Notes: generated from the letters alone by a model not told the origin. DNA of 64,000 nt from JAJDXW01 sp965202895 (GCA_965202895.1 OZ241901.1:2976001-3040000), one strand, 5' to 3'; counted from the stretch's first letter, positions 50,461 to 59,658 are shown. Numbers and translations are program-made.

Positions 50461-52698
50461 ATGAAAGTCGACATCGTCAGAGGTACGACCCGCAAGCCCG
50501 GATCGAGTCGAGTGCTGGCCGAAGTCATCGCCCGTCAGAACGGTCTGTCCGGTCAGCTATTCATCGGATACCCGACGATTGCTACTTCCGAGGGGCCGCA
50601 TCCAATCGATGCTCTCCTGGTCCTGGAGAACAAGGGGATCATCATATTCGATCTCGTCGAGGGGCCGGTCACTTGCGGCTACCATGATCGGCAGGACGAC
50701 TCGGCAAACAAGCTCGAAGCCCGGCTCAGGCCGCATCGCAGTCTGATGCGAGGCAGAAAACTTCTGATCCCGATTCATACGATCTCGTTTGCCCCGGGCG
50801 CCAACGTGACGGCCGGCATGGTTGTAGAAGGTTATCCGATTGCCGGCGCGGACGACTTGATGGAGAAATTGTCGATCTTCGAATGGCCGGAGCCAGGAAC
50901 GGATATATACGAATCGGCTATCTCCGCGATTGAAGGCATATCTGCGATTCGCAAGAGCAGAACGAGACGTACGGTCCATCGGGAAGACTCGAGGGGCGCC
51001 AAGCTGAGGGATCTGGAAAACTCCATCGCGACCCTCGATCCCAGGCAGAGTAAAGCCGTCATCGAAACCGTCGAGGGAGTACAACGCATCCGGGGCTTGG
51101 CGGGATCGGGCAAGACGATCGTCCTGGCGCTCAAGGCCGCATACCTTCATGCTCGGCATCCCGAGTGGCGAATTGCCGTCACTTTCAATACGCGTTCGCT
51201 CAAGGGGCAGTTCCGGCGGTTGATCGACAGCTTTTCCATCGAGCAGACGGGCCAGGAAGCTGACCGGAACAGTTTGCGGATTCTCAACGCTTGGGGTGCT
51301 CCGGGCAGTGAGGACAGGGATGGCATTTATCATGAATTCTGCGGTCTACACGGAGTGGAGTATCTCGATTTTCGATCCGCGGCCGCTCGTTTCCCCAGAG
51401 GAAAAGAGTTCGACAAGGTTTGCGAACGAGCGGTCAACCAGGCAGGAGAGAGCAAACACGTCTACGATGCGATCCTCGTGGACGAGGCGCAGGATTTTTC
51501 GCCGGCATTCCTGCGGCTCTGCCATGAATTGCTGAATGAACCCGGGAGATTGATCTATGCCTGCGATGAATTGCAGAATCTCTCCGAGGAGTCCTTGCCG
51601 TCACCAGAGGAAATTTTTGGAAAAAGGGAAGACGGAGCCTGCAATGTACGACTCGATGCCGGTGATGGTGGATCGCAGAGCGACATCATCCTGGAGAAAT
51701 GTTACCGCAATTCTCGCCCGGTTCTGGTAACGGCCCATTCGCTGGGGTTCGGCATATACAGGAGGCCTCGGACCATGCTCCCGATTTCTCCCGACCGGCG
51801 AGCGCTAGGGCCGCCATCGTCCAAACCTACGTTCACAATCCCACCACGTGTCGGGCCTGACGGCCAGGGAGAAACGGGTCTCGTGCAGATATTCGAACAC
51901 CCTCAACTATGGAAGGAGATCGGATATCGATTGGAAGGTGGAGAGGTAAGGGAAGGGGAGCCGGTGAGCATCTTCAGGACGGAGGACACGAGTCCGGGAT
52001 TCCTCGAATCTCATTCGGAACTCGATGATTTGGTAAAGTTCATGCATTTCGATGCCGAGGAAAGACAGACCCAGTGGTTGATCGACGAGATCGCAAGGAA
52101 TCTGAAGGACGATGAGCTGCGGCATGACGATATCGTGGTCATCAACCCCGATCCTCTCAGTACGCGCAAGAAGGTTGGTCGAATCCGAAGCCGCCTTTGG
52201 CAAATGAAGATAAATTCGCATCTTGCGGGGGTCGATACCGATCCGGATGTCTTTTTTCAACCGGATGATGCTTCGATCACCTTTACCGGTATTCATCGCG
52301 CCAAGGGTAACGAGGCGGGAATGGTTTACATCATAAACGCTCAGGATTGCAATTCGACAGTGTTGAATCTGGCATCCATACGAAATCGCCTCTTCACCGC
52401 TATCACGAGAAGCAAGGCATGGGTTCGAGTTCTCGGAATCGGCGACGGCATGAAGGAGCTCATGGATGAATATGACAAGCTCAGGCAAAACGACTTTGAA
52501 TTGCGGTTCGTATATCCGACCAAGGCCCAACGTGAACAACTGAAAATCGTTCACCGGGACATGACGGAGGCCGAACGCAAACGGCTTCAAGGCCGTCAGA
52601 GAAATCTGGCCGAATTAATCGAGGACATCGAAAGCGGCGCCGTTCTCCCTGAAGATCTGAGCCCTGAATTGGCCAGGCTCAGAGACTTGTTGGGATGA
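50461..52698 (+). CDS. SF1 (UvrD-like) helicase with NERD-like N-terminal domain
   Basis: Protein of 745 residues. ATG at 50461 has GGAAGGGG 5-6 nt upstream; the GTG at 50455 lies within that site. Helicase motifs: Walker A GLAGSGKT near 212, Walker B ILVDEAQDFSP near 337, YACDELQNLSEES near 365, LEKCYRNSRPVLVTAHS near 413, TFTGIHRAKGNEAGMVYI near 605, and IRNRLFTAITRSKAWVRVLG near 640. Residues about 20-130 resemble a NERD nuclease (PIDALLVLENKGIIIFDLVEG), but the expected ExK is replaced by DLV, so catalysis is doubtful. Base composition is lower in GC than neighbours, suggesting transfer. It overlaps a DUF2290 gene as ATGA. Likely a defence-type module; this is inference. Confidence 0.8.
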   Translation: MKVDIVRGTTRKPGSSRVLAEVIARQNGLSGQLFIGYPTIATSEGPHPIDALLVLENKGIIIFDLVEGPVTCGYHDRQDDSANKLEARLRPHRSLMRGRKLLIPIHTISFAPGANVTAGMVVEGYPIAGADDLMEKLSIFEWPEPGTDIYESAISAIEGISAIRKSRTRRTVHREDSRGAKLRDLENSIATLDPRQSKAVIETVEGVQRIRGLAGSGKTIVLALKAAYLHARHPEWRIAVTFNTRSLKGQFRRLIDSFSIEQTGQEADRNSLRILNAWGAPGSEDRDGIYHEFCGLHGVEYLDFRSAAARFPRGKEFDKVCERAVNQAGESKHVYDAILVDEAQDFSPAFLRLCHELLNEPGRLIYACDELQNLSEESLPSPEEIFGKREDGACNVRLDAGDGGSQSDIILEKCYRNSRPVLVTAHSLGFGIYRRPRTMLPISPDRRALGPPSSKPTFTIPPRVGPDGQGETGLVQIFEHPQLWKEIGYRLEGGEVREGEPVSIFRTEDTSPGFLESHSELDDLVKFMHFDAEERQTQWLIDEIARNLKDDELRHDDIVVINPDPLSTRKKVGRIRSRLWQMKINSHLAGVDTDPDVFFQPDDASITFTGIHRAKGNEAGMVYIINAQDCNSTVLNLASIRNRLFTAITRSKAWVRVLGIGDGMKELMDEYDKLRQNDFELRFVYPTKAQREQLKIVHRDMTEAERKRLQGRQRNLAELIEDIESGAVLPEDLSPELARLRDLLG

Positions 52699-53381
52699 TG
52701 GTCGTGTCTTCGCCGGGTCGAATAGAACAACAGATCAATGAACTCGTCGGCTATCTCTTGGAGGCTGGCCTCTCGGATTCCCAGCGTTTTGCCTTTCGGC
52801 GTCGGCATCGGGCCGATCTTGAAGAAGTCACCTCTTTCCCGGACAACGACCATGTTTCAAGCGCATTGAAGGATCGCCCATACGATGAAATATACCAATC
52901 CTTCGTGGAAAAACGTGCCTATACCGTCAGGATGCTCGACGGTGCATTGATTCAGATGACGTACATGTTTTCCGGGAACGTTCTTCAACGCCACCGCCTC
53001 GCATTCTTCTCAGCGCCCAGCCTCGAAGAGTTCCAAAACAATCCGGAAATTTATCTCGAGGACGAGATCTATGCCGATGTGGTTGCGAAGAACATAGTTC
53101 CGTTTCCGATACGTTTCGACTATGATGTTCGAGAAGGTATTCACGCCGAGTTGGAGCATCCCAAATCCCACCTGACACTGGGTCAATACAGGAACTGCCG
53201 AATTCCGGTGACGGCCCCGGTGACCCCGTTGCGATTCATCGACTTCGTTCTCAGGAATTTTTATCATACGGCATTTGCCGGATACGCCGAGAACCTTCCC
53301 TCGGGCGGAGAGTCGTTTGCGGAGTCGATACTTCCGGCCGAACGGAACGTGATCCATGTAGCCATTCCGGTTTCGTCCTGA
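52695..53381 (+). CDS. DUF2290 domain-containing protein
   Basis: Protein of 228 residues matching the DUF2290 pattern as I recall it: MTYMFSGNVLQRHRLAFFSA, then PSLEEFQNNPEIYLEDEIYA, VPFPIRFDYDVREGIHAELE, HPKSHLTLGQYRNCRIPVTA and FIDFVLRNFYHTAFAGY. The family has no established biochemical role. It is translationally coupled to the helicase (ATG at 52695, helicase TGA at 52696). An alternative ATG lies at 52698 out of phase with it by one codon. No catalytic motif was identified; conserved His/Asp/Glu residues in the centre could be a nuclease site but that is a guess. Confidence 0.75.
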   Translation: MMVVSSPGRIEQQINELVGYLLEAGLSDSQRFAFRRRHRADLEEVTSFPDNDHVSSALKDRPYDEIYQSFVEKRAYTVRMLDGALIQMTYMFSGNVLQRHRLAFFSAPSLEEFQNNPEIYLEDEIYADVVAKNIVPFPIRFDYDVREGIHAELEHPKSHLTLGQYRNCRIPVTAPVTPLRFIDFVLRNFYHTAFAGYAENLPSGGESFAESILPAERNVIHVAIPVSS

Positions 53382-53599
53382 TACGGCCCCCCGGGTTTGC
53401 CGTGAAATTCTCGACCCGAGACACGAAAGCCTCCCGCGGAATCCATTGTTTTCCGCAGGTTCGGTCGTCAACGCCGTCCATGCGGGAGGCGAATCGGCTT
53501 ACGGACTGCCCCGAGTGGTCCGGCGCTTCGCCACCCCGAAAGAGCAAGCGTCAGGTCCGGAGTACCACGTCGGTTTGGTCCCCCGACAGCCCCCGATCA

Positions 53600-53642
53600 T
53601 TTCATGCTTTCGGGGTGGTCAGGCGACCGACCCTGAGAGTTT
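53600..53642 (+). repeat. 43-bp repeat shared with the CRISPR-remnant region, copy 2
   Basis: It matches the reverse complement of 31053-31095 at 39 of 43 positions, with the shared core GGTCAGGCGACCGACC. It lies about 220 bp after the DUF2290 gene. Nothing else was recognised in 53382-53760. Confidence 0.75.
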
Positions 53643-53763
53643 TTTACCGGTGACGGGACCGAAGCTGGTGATTCGCGGTATGACGACAGGGGGATCTGAT
53701 TACGTACGAGGATCAGGTTGTGAGCACCGGTTGATGGTAATTCGGGGACGGACCCTGCGAAAG

Positions 53764-53815
53764 CCCGTCATTCCCCGTCATCCCCGCGAAGGCGGGGAGA
53801 AAGCGGGAATCCACC
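53764..53815. repeat. REP-like palindromic element
   Basis: CCGTCATTCCCC...CCCCGCGAAGGCGGGGAGAAAGCGGGAATCCA: two GC-rich stems with the well-known CCCGCGAAGGCGGG / GCGGGAATCCA signature of REP-type elements found in many proteobacteria. It lies in the 700-bp gap between the DUF2290 gene and lexA; the remaining 265 bp before lexA show nothing recognised. Confidence 0.7.
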
Positions 53816-54080
53816 TCAATCGAGAATCCTCGGATCTCAGCTTTCGCGGAAATGAGAGCCTGAGAGAGGCCGTTCACCCGAGCTTTGCACGTAGTCGGAT
53901 AGAGGCATGCACGCCGTGCACGCTGTCGTTCTCGATGCCGCGTTGGTCTCGCGATGCGGCGGTCCATGGTGAGCCGAGCACGCGGCCCGGGTCGGCCCGG
54001 AGCATGCTTGGAGATCGTGGATTTTCCCGGCGTTTTCCATCACTCCTCCCCATGGTGGAAGGGACGAGAGGCCCGCGGAG

Positions 54081-54716
54081 ATGACCGACGCCTGCCATCT
54101 CACCCGCCGGCAGGCCGACGTGCTGGCCTGGCTCCGGGAGCGCCGCCGCCGGGGCGGGCGCCCCCCGAAGCTCGACGAGATCTGCCGCGGCCTTCGGCTT
54201 CGCTCCCGGGGCTCGCTCCACAAGCACGTGCAGGCCCTCGTCGAGGCCGGGCTCGTCGAGCCGATGCGCGGAATGCGGCGCGGGGTTCGCCTCCGGGAGG
54301 ACCCGGCGGCGGCGGAGGTGCCCCTCGCCGGCACGATCGTCGCCGGACGTCCGATCGAGGCGGTGGAGCTGCCCGAGAGCATCGAGGTTCCCGCCTTTCT
54401 GCGCGGAGGCCGCCCTTCCTTCGCGCTGCGGGTTCGTGGGGACTCGATGATCGGGGACGGGATCCTCGACGGCGACGTCGTGGTCGTCGAACGCCGCGAG
54501 GAGGCCCTGAGCGGCGAGATCGTGGTGGCGGTCATCGACGGGGCGGAAGCGACCCTCAAGCGCTTCCGCCCCATCGAGGGCCCGCCCGCCGCGATCGAGC
54601 TCCGGCCCGCGAACCCGCGCCTGCAGGCCCTTCGCTACCCGCCGGACCGGGTGCGGGTCGCGGGGGTGGTGACGGGGCAGATGCGGAGCTACCGCGCTAC
54701 TCGAGCCACGCGTTGA
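54081..54716 (+). CDS. lexA: LexA-type SOS repressor
   Basis: Protein of 211 residues. Winged-helix DNA-binding part 1-70 (LTRRQADVLAWLRERRRRGG, GSLHKHVQALVEAGL), cleavage site Ala88-Gly89 in TIVAGRP, catalytic Ser122 in RGDSMIGDGI and Lys160 in ATLKRF. These match E. coli LexA Ala84-Gly85, Ser119 and Lys156. It represses SOS genes and self-cleaves with RecA. No E. coli-type CTGT-N8-ACAG box is seen upstream. Its 3' end overlaps the convergent tolC gene by 20 bp. Confidence 0.88.
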   Translation: MTDACHLTRRQADVLAWLRERRRRGGRPPKLDEICRGLRLRSRGSLHKHVQALVEAGLVEPMRGMRRGVRLREDPAAAEVPLAGTIVAGRPIEAVELPESIEVPAFLRGGRPSFALRVRGDSMIGDGILDGDVVVVERREEALSGEIVVAVIDGAEATLKRFRPIEGPPAAIELRPANPRLQALRYPPDRVRVAGVVTGQMRSYRATRATR

Positions 54717-56043
54717 TCGTATCGAGGTCCGCCGGCACGAGGGTGCCCGCCGCGAGCCGCAGCCCGAGCGCGTTGCGGATGTAGTCGTAGCGGGCGGCGG
54801 CGAGGTCGTTGCGGGCCTGGAAGAGGTCCCGCTGGGCATCGAGCACGTCGACGGACGTCCGGGTGCCGACCTGGAACCCCGCGTCCACCGCGTCGAGCGC
54901 GCTCCGGCTCGAGACCACCGCCTGCCGGAGCGCCCCGACCCGGGCGATCGCGGACTCGACCCCGAGGTACGCCTGGCGGGTCTGCCGGACCGCCTCGCGG
55001 CGGGCCCGCTCCAGCGTGTGGGTCGCCTCACGGTGGCGGGAGCGGGCCTGGCGGGTCTCGGCCGAGACTCGGCCGCCGGTGTAGAAGGGCCATTGGAGCC
55101 GCACGCCCACCGAGGCCCCTCTCCTATCCGATCCGCCCGGGCCGCGATTCCGGTAGCTGTCCGTCGCCTGGCCGAAGACGTCGACGGTCGGCCCGGCGCC
55201 GGCGCCGGCGAGCCGGATGGCCTCCTTGGCGACCGCGACCGCGAAGCTCGCCGACTGCACGGGCAGGTTGCGCTCGAGCGCGGTGCGGGCCCATTCGTCG
55301 ATGTCGGAAGGGTCGGGGACCGCGAGGGGGATCTCCTCCCCGAGGGGGGCGAGCTCCTCCGGGTACTCCCCGGTGACCTCGCGCATCGCCTCGCGCGCGT
55401 TGCCGAGGGCGTTCTCCGCCTCGATCGCCCGCGCGGATGCGAGGTCGAAGCGCGACTCCGCCTCCTCGACGTCCGTGATCGCGACGAGGCCGACCTCGAA
55501 GCGCTGCTGCGCCTGCCGGAGCTGCTGGCCGATCGCCTCGCGGTTGGTCTGCGCGAAGCGGAAGTCGTCGCCCGCCTGGAGCACCCCGAAGTACCGCTCC
55601 ACGACCCGTTCGATGAGCCGCTGGGCCCTCACCGCGTAGTCGACCTCCGCCTTCTCCTCGTTCGTGCGGGCCTGTCCGAGCCGGATGGTCCGCTCCGGCC
55701 GGTACAGGGGCTGGGTCAGGTCGAGGGAGAGCGAGAAGGTCGAGAAGCCGTCCACGCTGGATACGCGTCCGGATTCGGTGCGGTCGTGTTCCAGCGCCGC
55801 CGAGCCCCCGAGCGAGACGCTCGGAAGGAGCCCGGCCCGCGCGATCGCGACCGACTCGAGGGCGGCGTCCCGCTCGGCCGCCGCCGCCAGGAAGGCCGGA
55901 TCGTTCTCCGCCGCGAGCCGGTACGCTCCGGCGAGGTCGAGGGTCTGCGCGCCGGCCGCCGCCGGGGCGGCCGCGAGCGCCGCGGCGGCCGCCAGCGCGA
56001 ACATCGACGGGAGCATGGACGGGATGACGAGTCGCTTGTTCAT
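54697..56043 (-). CDS. tolC: TolC family outer-membrane efflux protein
   Basis: Protein of 448 residues. Signal peptide about 1-32, then LDLAGAYRLAAENDPAFLAA, and two similar halves each with long helices (RFEVGLVAITDVEEAESRFD; FQVGTRTSVDVLDAQRDLF), the typical TolC internal repeat. It forms the outer-membrane duct of type I secretion and RND efflux. It is 12 bp downstream of pcm, an order common in gammaproteobacteria. The C-terminal end is short, without the long acidic tail of E. coli TolC. Confidence 0.92.
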   Translation of the reverse strand: MNKRLVIPSMLPSMFALAAAAALAAAPAAAGAQTLDLAGAYRLAAENDPAFLAAAAERDAALESVAIARAGLLPSVSLGGSAALEHDRTESGRVSSVDGFSTFSLSLDLTQPLYRPERTIRLGQARTNEEKAEVDYAVRAQRLIERVVERYFGVLQAGDDFRFAQTNREAIGQQLRQAQQRFEVGLVAITDVEEAESRFDLASARAIEAENALGNAREAMREVTGEYPEELAPLGEEIPLAVPDPSDIDEWARTALERNLPVQSASFAVAVAKEAIRLAGAGAGPTVDVFGQATDSYRNRGPGGSDRRGASVGVRLQWPFYTGGRVSAETRQARSRHREATHTLERARREAVRQTRQAYLGVESAIARVGALRQAVVSSRSALDAVDAGFQVGTRTSVDVLDAQRDLFQARNDLAAARYDYIRNALGLRLAAGTLVPADLDTINAWLE

Positions 56044-56055
56044 GTCGGGTCCTCT

Positions 56056-56703
56056 TCAGAATTCGAATCGGTTCGGGCGGGTCGCGCCCGCGAGCGGAGG
56101 GAGAAGGGTCTCGAAGAGGCTCTCCGCCGCCCAGTCCCATGCTCCCGTGCGGGTCACGAGGCGCGCCTCCATCGCGGGCTCCTCGCCCACCACGACGAAC
56201 AGCCGGCCGCCCGGCTTGAGCTGGTGGAGAAAGCCTTGGTCGAGCACGGGGAGGGAGCCGGTGACGGCGATCGCGTCGTAGGGCGCCGATGCTTCCCAGC
56301 CCCGGACCGCGTCGCCCTCGATCACCTCGACGTTGCCGTACCCCGCGAGGGCCCGCTCCGCGCGCGCCTTTCGTTCCGGGGAGATCTCGATGGTGGTGAC
56401 GCGGCGGGCGAGCCCCGCCGCGAGGGCGGCGAGGTAGCCGCTGCCGGTGCCGACCTCCAGCAGGTGGTCGCGCGGGGTGAGCGCGAGGGCCTGCAACAGG
56501 CGCCCTTCCTCGCGGGGCGGCATCATGACGTCGCCGTCCCCGAGCGGTATCCTCGTGTCGGCGTAGGCGAGGCGGACGTAGTCCTCCGGTACGAACCGCT
56601 CGCGGGGGGTCGCGGCGAGCCGATCGAGCACCGCCTGGTCCAGCACCTCCCAGGGCCGGACCTGCTGCTCCACCATGTTGAACCGTGCCGTCTCGAAGTC
56701 CAT
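56056..56703 (-). CDS. pcm: Protein-L-isoaspartate O-methyltransferase
   Basis: Protein of 215 residues. Start MDFETARFNMVEQQVRPWEV chosen because GAGAGGAGCGGG precedes it at good spacing; an ATG five codons earlier is possible. The SAM site is HLLEVGTGSGYLAALAAGLA near 80, preceded by MMPPREEGRLLQAL, with TIEISPERKARAERAL after it. It repairs isoaspartyl residues in damaged proteins. Upstream of tolC on the same strand. Confidence 0.9.
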   Translation of the reverse strand: MDFETARFNMVEQQVRPWEVLDQAVLDRLAATPRERFVPEDYVRLAYADTRIPLGDGDVMMPPREEGRLLQALALTPRDHLLEVGTGSGYLAALAAGLARRVTTIEISPERKARAERALAGYGNVEVIEGDAVRGWEASAPYDAIAVTGSLPVLDQGFLHQLKPGGRLFVVVGEEPAMEARLVTRTGAWDWAAESLFETLLPPLAGATRPNRFEF

Positions 56704-56766
56704 CCCGCTCCTCTCCATGCCCCCTGCCCGCGGGCGGCGCCGGGCCGAGGCCCGGAGGCGGGGCGG

Positions 56767-57333
56767 ATGAACCACCTCGCCCACGCCCTGCTGGCCGCCG
56801 AAGCCCCCCTGTTGCTCGCCGGCAACCTCGCGGGCGATTTTGTCAAAGGTCGGCTCGATCGTCTCCCCCCTACGCCCCTGTTGGCCGGAATTCGCATGCA
56901 CCGCGGCATCGATGCCTACACCGACCGGCATCCGGTCTGGCGGCGGAGCCGCGGCCGGGTGGCGCCGCGCCGGGTGTCGGGGGTCATCGTGGACGTCGCA
57001 TACGACCATTTCCTCGCGCGGCACTTCGACCGCTACTCCGACGTCCCGCTGGAGGCGTTCGCCGCCCGAACCTACGGGGTGCTCCTCGAGCACCAGGCGC
57101 TCCTGCCGCCGCGCCTGCGCGAGGTCCTGCCGCGGATCGTGGCCGAGGACTGGCTCGTCTCCTACCGTTGGCTCGAAGGGGTGGACCGCACGTTCGGCCG
57201 GCTGTCGCGGCGGGTGGCGGGCCTCGCGGCGGGGACGGACCAGATCCGGGCCCGGTACCGCCTGCTCGAAGCCGACTTCCTCGAATTCTACCCGGCGCTC
57301 GCGGGGTTCGCGGCCGGGCTGCCGCGCGGGTAG
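56767..57333 (+). CDS. acpH: Acyl carrier protein phosphodiesterase family (AcpH, DUF479)
   Basis: Protein of 188 residues beginning MNHLAHALLAAEAPLLLAGN, then LAGDFVKGR, IRMHRGIDAYTDRHP and VIVDVAYDHFLARHFDRYSD: the His/Asp pattern of the HD-like AcpH family that removes 4'-phosphopantetheine from acyl carrier protein. It is divergent from pcm (63 bp). Confidence 0.85.
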   Translation: MNHLAHALLAAEAPLLLAGNLAGDFVKGRLDRLPPTPLLAGIRMHRGIDAYTDRHPVWRRSRGRVAPRRVSGVIVDVAYDHFLARHFDRYSDVPLEAFAARTYGVLLEHQALLPPRLREVLPRIVAEDWLVSYRWLEGVDRTFGRLSRRVAGLAAGTDQIRARYRLLEADFLEFYPALAGFAAGLPRG

Positions 57334-57497
57334 CCGGCGGGCGGCGCCGGGGCGGCACGGTTCGACGCGGCCGACCCGGACCGGGAGAGGTACGCGCCGG
57401 GGCTCTTTCACGCTGACCGACTCGCGGCCGGGCCTCGATGCCCACCGCTCTTCCCGGGAACGGCGCATCCTGGGAACGGCGCGTTCTCCGAACGCTC

Positions 57498-57567
57498 GTG
57501 TCCCGCCCGCCGCGCGAACCAGTTCCGCAGCGTGAAACGATCTTGGGGTATACACCTGCCTCTCGGC
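57498..57567 (+). repeat. Flank module preceding repeat copy J
   Basis: GCGCGAACCAGTTCCGCAGCGTGAAACG..., related to the modules before copies H and I. A further shared block (TTTCACGC...CTCGCGGCC...GCTCTTCCC) at about 57403-57470 matches 37557-37625 before copy I. Confidence 0.55.
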
Positions 57568-57878
57568 GAGAACCCCGGGCGCTGTTCGTAGGTTATTGAT
57601 ATATAGGGTGTAGAGGGGGGTCGAGATATCTTTTACCCCCACGGAGACGGCGTTTTTCCGTGGTTCGAGGTCGGTTCGAGAGGGTTGCTGGCGGATTTCA
57701 CCCCACGGAGCCTCTTGCGCGGGCACGGCGTCCTGGGAACGCGGGCGTCCCGCCCGCAAATGGGATGGCGAGGCCGCCGCCGATCAATGCGGGCGGGACG
57801 CCCGCGTTCCCAGGACGCCGTGCCCAAGAGCGTTCGCGAGAGGCGTGTCCGGCGAAAACCCCACAGCGCACATGCCTC
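57568..57878 (-). repeat. Dispersed repeat copy J, reverse, complete
   Basis: Complete reverse copy between acpH and glnS. Perfect 38-bp stem arms with CGGGCG in both, loop in the usual reverse orientation (AATGGGATGGCG). It ends 52 bp before the glnS start. Confidence 0.92.
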
Positions 57879-57915
57879 GGCGAGCCCCGGGCGGAGGCCG
57901 GCGCGAATTCCACGC

Positions 57916-57921
57916 TAAGAT
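57916..57921 (+). promoter_or_regulatory. Possible -10 box (TAAGAT) of glnS
   Basis: TAAGAT ends 9 nt before the glnS ATG, giving a leader of at most a few bases. No -35 box seen. Confidence 0.35.
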
Positions 57922-57930
57922 CGCGGCCCC

Positions 57931-59586
57931 ATGGAGCACCCGTCCGACCACCCCGCAACCCCTTCCGACTTCATCCGCCGCATCGTCGCCGCCGACCTGG
58001 CGGAGACCGGCCGGCCGGCGGTGACCCGGTTCCCGCCCGAGCCGAACGGCTATCTCCACGTCGGCCACGCGAAGTCGATGTGCCTCAACTTCGGCATCGC
58101 GGAGGAGACCGGCGGCCTCTGCCGCCTTCGCTTCGACGACACCAACCCGCTCAAGGAGAGCCGCGAGTTCGCGGAGGCCATCCGGGAGGACGTGCGCTGG
58201 CTGGGCTTCGGATGGGAGGGCGAGCCGAGGCATGCCTCGGACTACTTCGAGGAGATGTACGGCTACGCCCGCGGCCTCGTCCGGTCCGGGTTCGCCTACG
58301 TGGACAGCCGGTCGGCGGAAGAGATCCGCGAGACGAGGGGAACCCTCACCCGTCCCGGGCAGGAGAGCCCGTGGCGGGGCCGCCCCGCCGAAGAGAGCCT
58401 CGATCTGTTCGCGAGGATGCGCGGCGGGGAGTTTCCCGACGGGGCGCACGTGCTCCGGGCCCGGATCGACATGGCGTCCGGCAACCTCAACCTGCGCGAC
58501 CCCGTGCTGTACCGCATCCGGCACGCGACCCATCCCCACACCGGCGACACCTGGTGCATCTATCCCACGTACGACTTCGCCCAGGTGCTGTCGGACGCGA
58601 TCGAGGGGGTCACCCATTCCCTGTGCACCCTCGAGTTCGAGGATCACCGGCCGCTCTACGACTGGATCCTGGACCACGCCCGCCCGCCCGCCCGGCCCCG
58701 CCAGATCGAGTTCTCCCGGCTCGATCTCGGGCACACCGTGATGAGCAAGCGCCGCCTCGCGCAGCTCGTCGAGGAGGGCCACGTGGACGGCTGGAGCGAT
58801 CCGCGCCTGCCGACCCTGCGCGGTATGCGCCGGCGCGGCTATCCGCCCGCCGCGGTCCGCGACTTCTGCGGGCGGGTCGGGATCACCCGGAAGGCGAGCC
58901 GCACCGAGATGGGCCTCCTCGAGCGGTGCGTGCGGGACGAGCTCGACCGGAGCGCCCCCCGTGCGATGGCCGTGCTGCGCCCGCTCCGGCTCGTCATCGA
59001 CAGCTATCCCGAAGGGGTGATCGAGGAGCTCGACGCCCCCAACCATCCGCGGGACCCGGACGCCGGTACGCGCAAGGCGCCCTTCGGGCGCGAGCTCCTG
59101 ATCGAGCGCGAGGACTTCATGGCGGAGCCCGTTCCGGGCTTCCGCCGCCTCGCCCCGGGGCGGGAAGTGCGGCTTCGCTACGGCTACGTCGTGCGCTGCG
59201 AGTCGTTCGAGACCGATCCGGGAACGGGTGCGGTGTCGGTGGTCCGCTGCACCCATGATCCGGCCACCCGCGGCGGCCGGACGCCGGACGGGAGAAAGGT
59301 GCGGGGCACGATCCACTGGGTGTCGGCCGACCGTGCGGAGCCCGCGGTCCTGCGGCTCTACGATCGGCTGTTCGCGGTCCCCGATCCGTCCGGGCCCGAG
59401 GACCTCGACCGGGGGTCGCTCGAGGTGGTCGAGGACGCGCGGATCGAGCCTTCCCTCGCCGCCGCCCGGCCGGGCGACCGCTTCCAGTTCGAGCGCCTCG
59501 GGTACTTCTGCCGCGACGAGGACCTCGGCTTCAACCGGACCGTGACCCTGCGCGACGGCTGGGCGCGGCGGCGGGACGGCGGCTGA
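57931..59586 (+). CDS. glnS: Glutaminyl-tRNA synthetase
   Basis: Class I synthetase of 551 residues, cytoplasmic. HIGH-type motif FPPEPNGYLHVGHAKS near 35, CRLRFDDTNPLKE near 66, DFAQVLSDAIEGVTHSLCTL near 215, and the KMSKS-type HTVMSKRRL near 270, followed by the anticodon-binding barrels. Presence of GlnRS fits Gammaproteobacteria, since many other bacteria lack it. The last codons and stop form one arm of a 32-bp perfect inverted repeat. Confidence 0.96.
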   Translation: MEHPSDHPATPSDFIRRIVAADLAETGRPAVTRFPPEPNGYLHVGHAKSMCLNFGIAEETGGLCRLRFDDTNPLKESREFAEAIREDVRWLGFGWEGEPRHASDYFEEMYGYARGLVRSGFAYVDSRSAEEIRETRGTLTRPGQESPWRGRPAEESLDLFARMRGGEFPDGAHVLRARIDMASGNLNLRDPVLYRIRHATHPHTGDTWCIYPTYDFAQVLSDAIEGVTHSLCTLEFEDHRPLYDWILDHARPPARPRQIEFSRLDLGHTVMSKRRLAQLVEEGHVDGWSDPRLPTLRGMRRRGYPPAAVRDFCGRVGITRKASRTEMGLLERCVRDELDRSAPRAMAVLRPLRLVIDSYPEGVIEELDAPNHPRDPDAGTRKAPFGRELLIEREDFMAEPVPGFRRLAPGREVRLRYGYVVRCESFETDPGTGAVSVVRCTHDPATRGGRTPDGRKVRGTIHWVSADRAEPAVLRLYDRLFAVPDPSGPEDLDRGSLEVVEDARIEPSLAAARPGDRFQFERLGYFCRDEDLGFNRTVTLRDGWARRRDGG

Positions 59587-59637
59587 TCCGGCCGCGCGGC
59601 CCCCCGGCCGGATCAGCCGCCGTCCCGCCGCCGCGCC
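59562..59637. terminator. 32-bp perfect inverted repeat across the glnS stop codon
   Basis: Arms 59562-59593 and 59606-59637 are exact reverse complements with a 12-nt loop (GCGCGGCCCCCC). The left arm encodes the last glnS residues and its TGA; the right arm ends 21 bp before the MFS start. There is no T-run. It may act as a very stable 3' hairpin or terminator; that role is inferred. Confidence 0.55.
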
Positions 59638-59658
59638 TCGGCGAAGCCGCCGCCCCCG

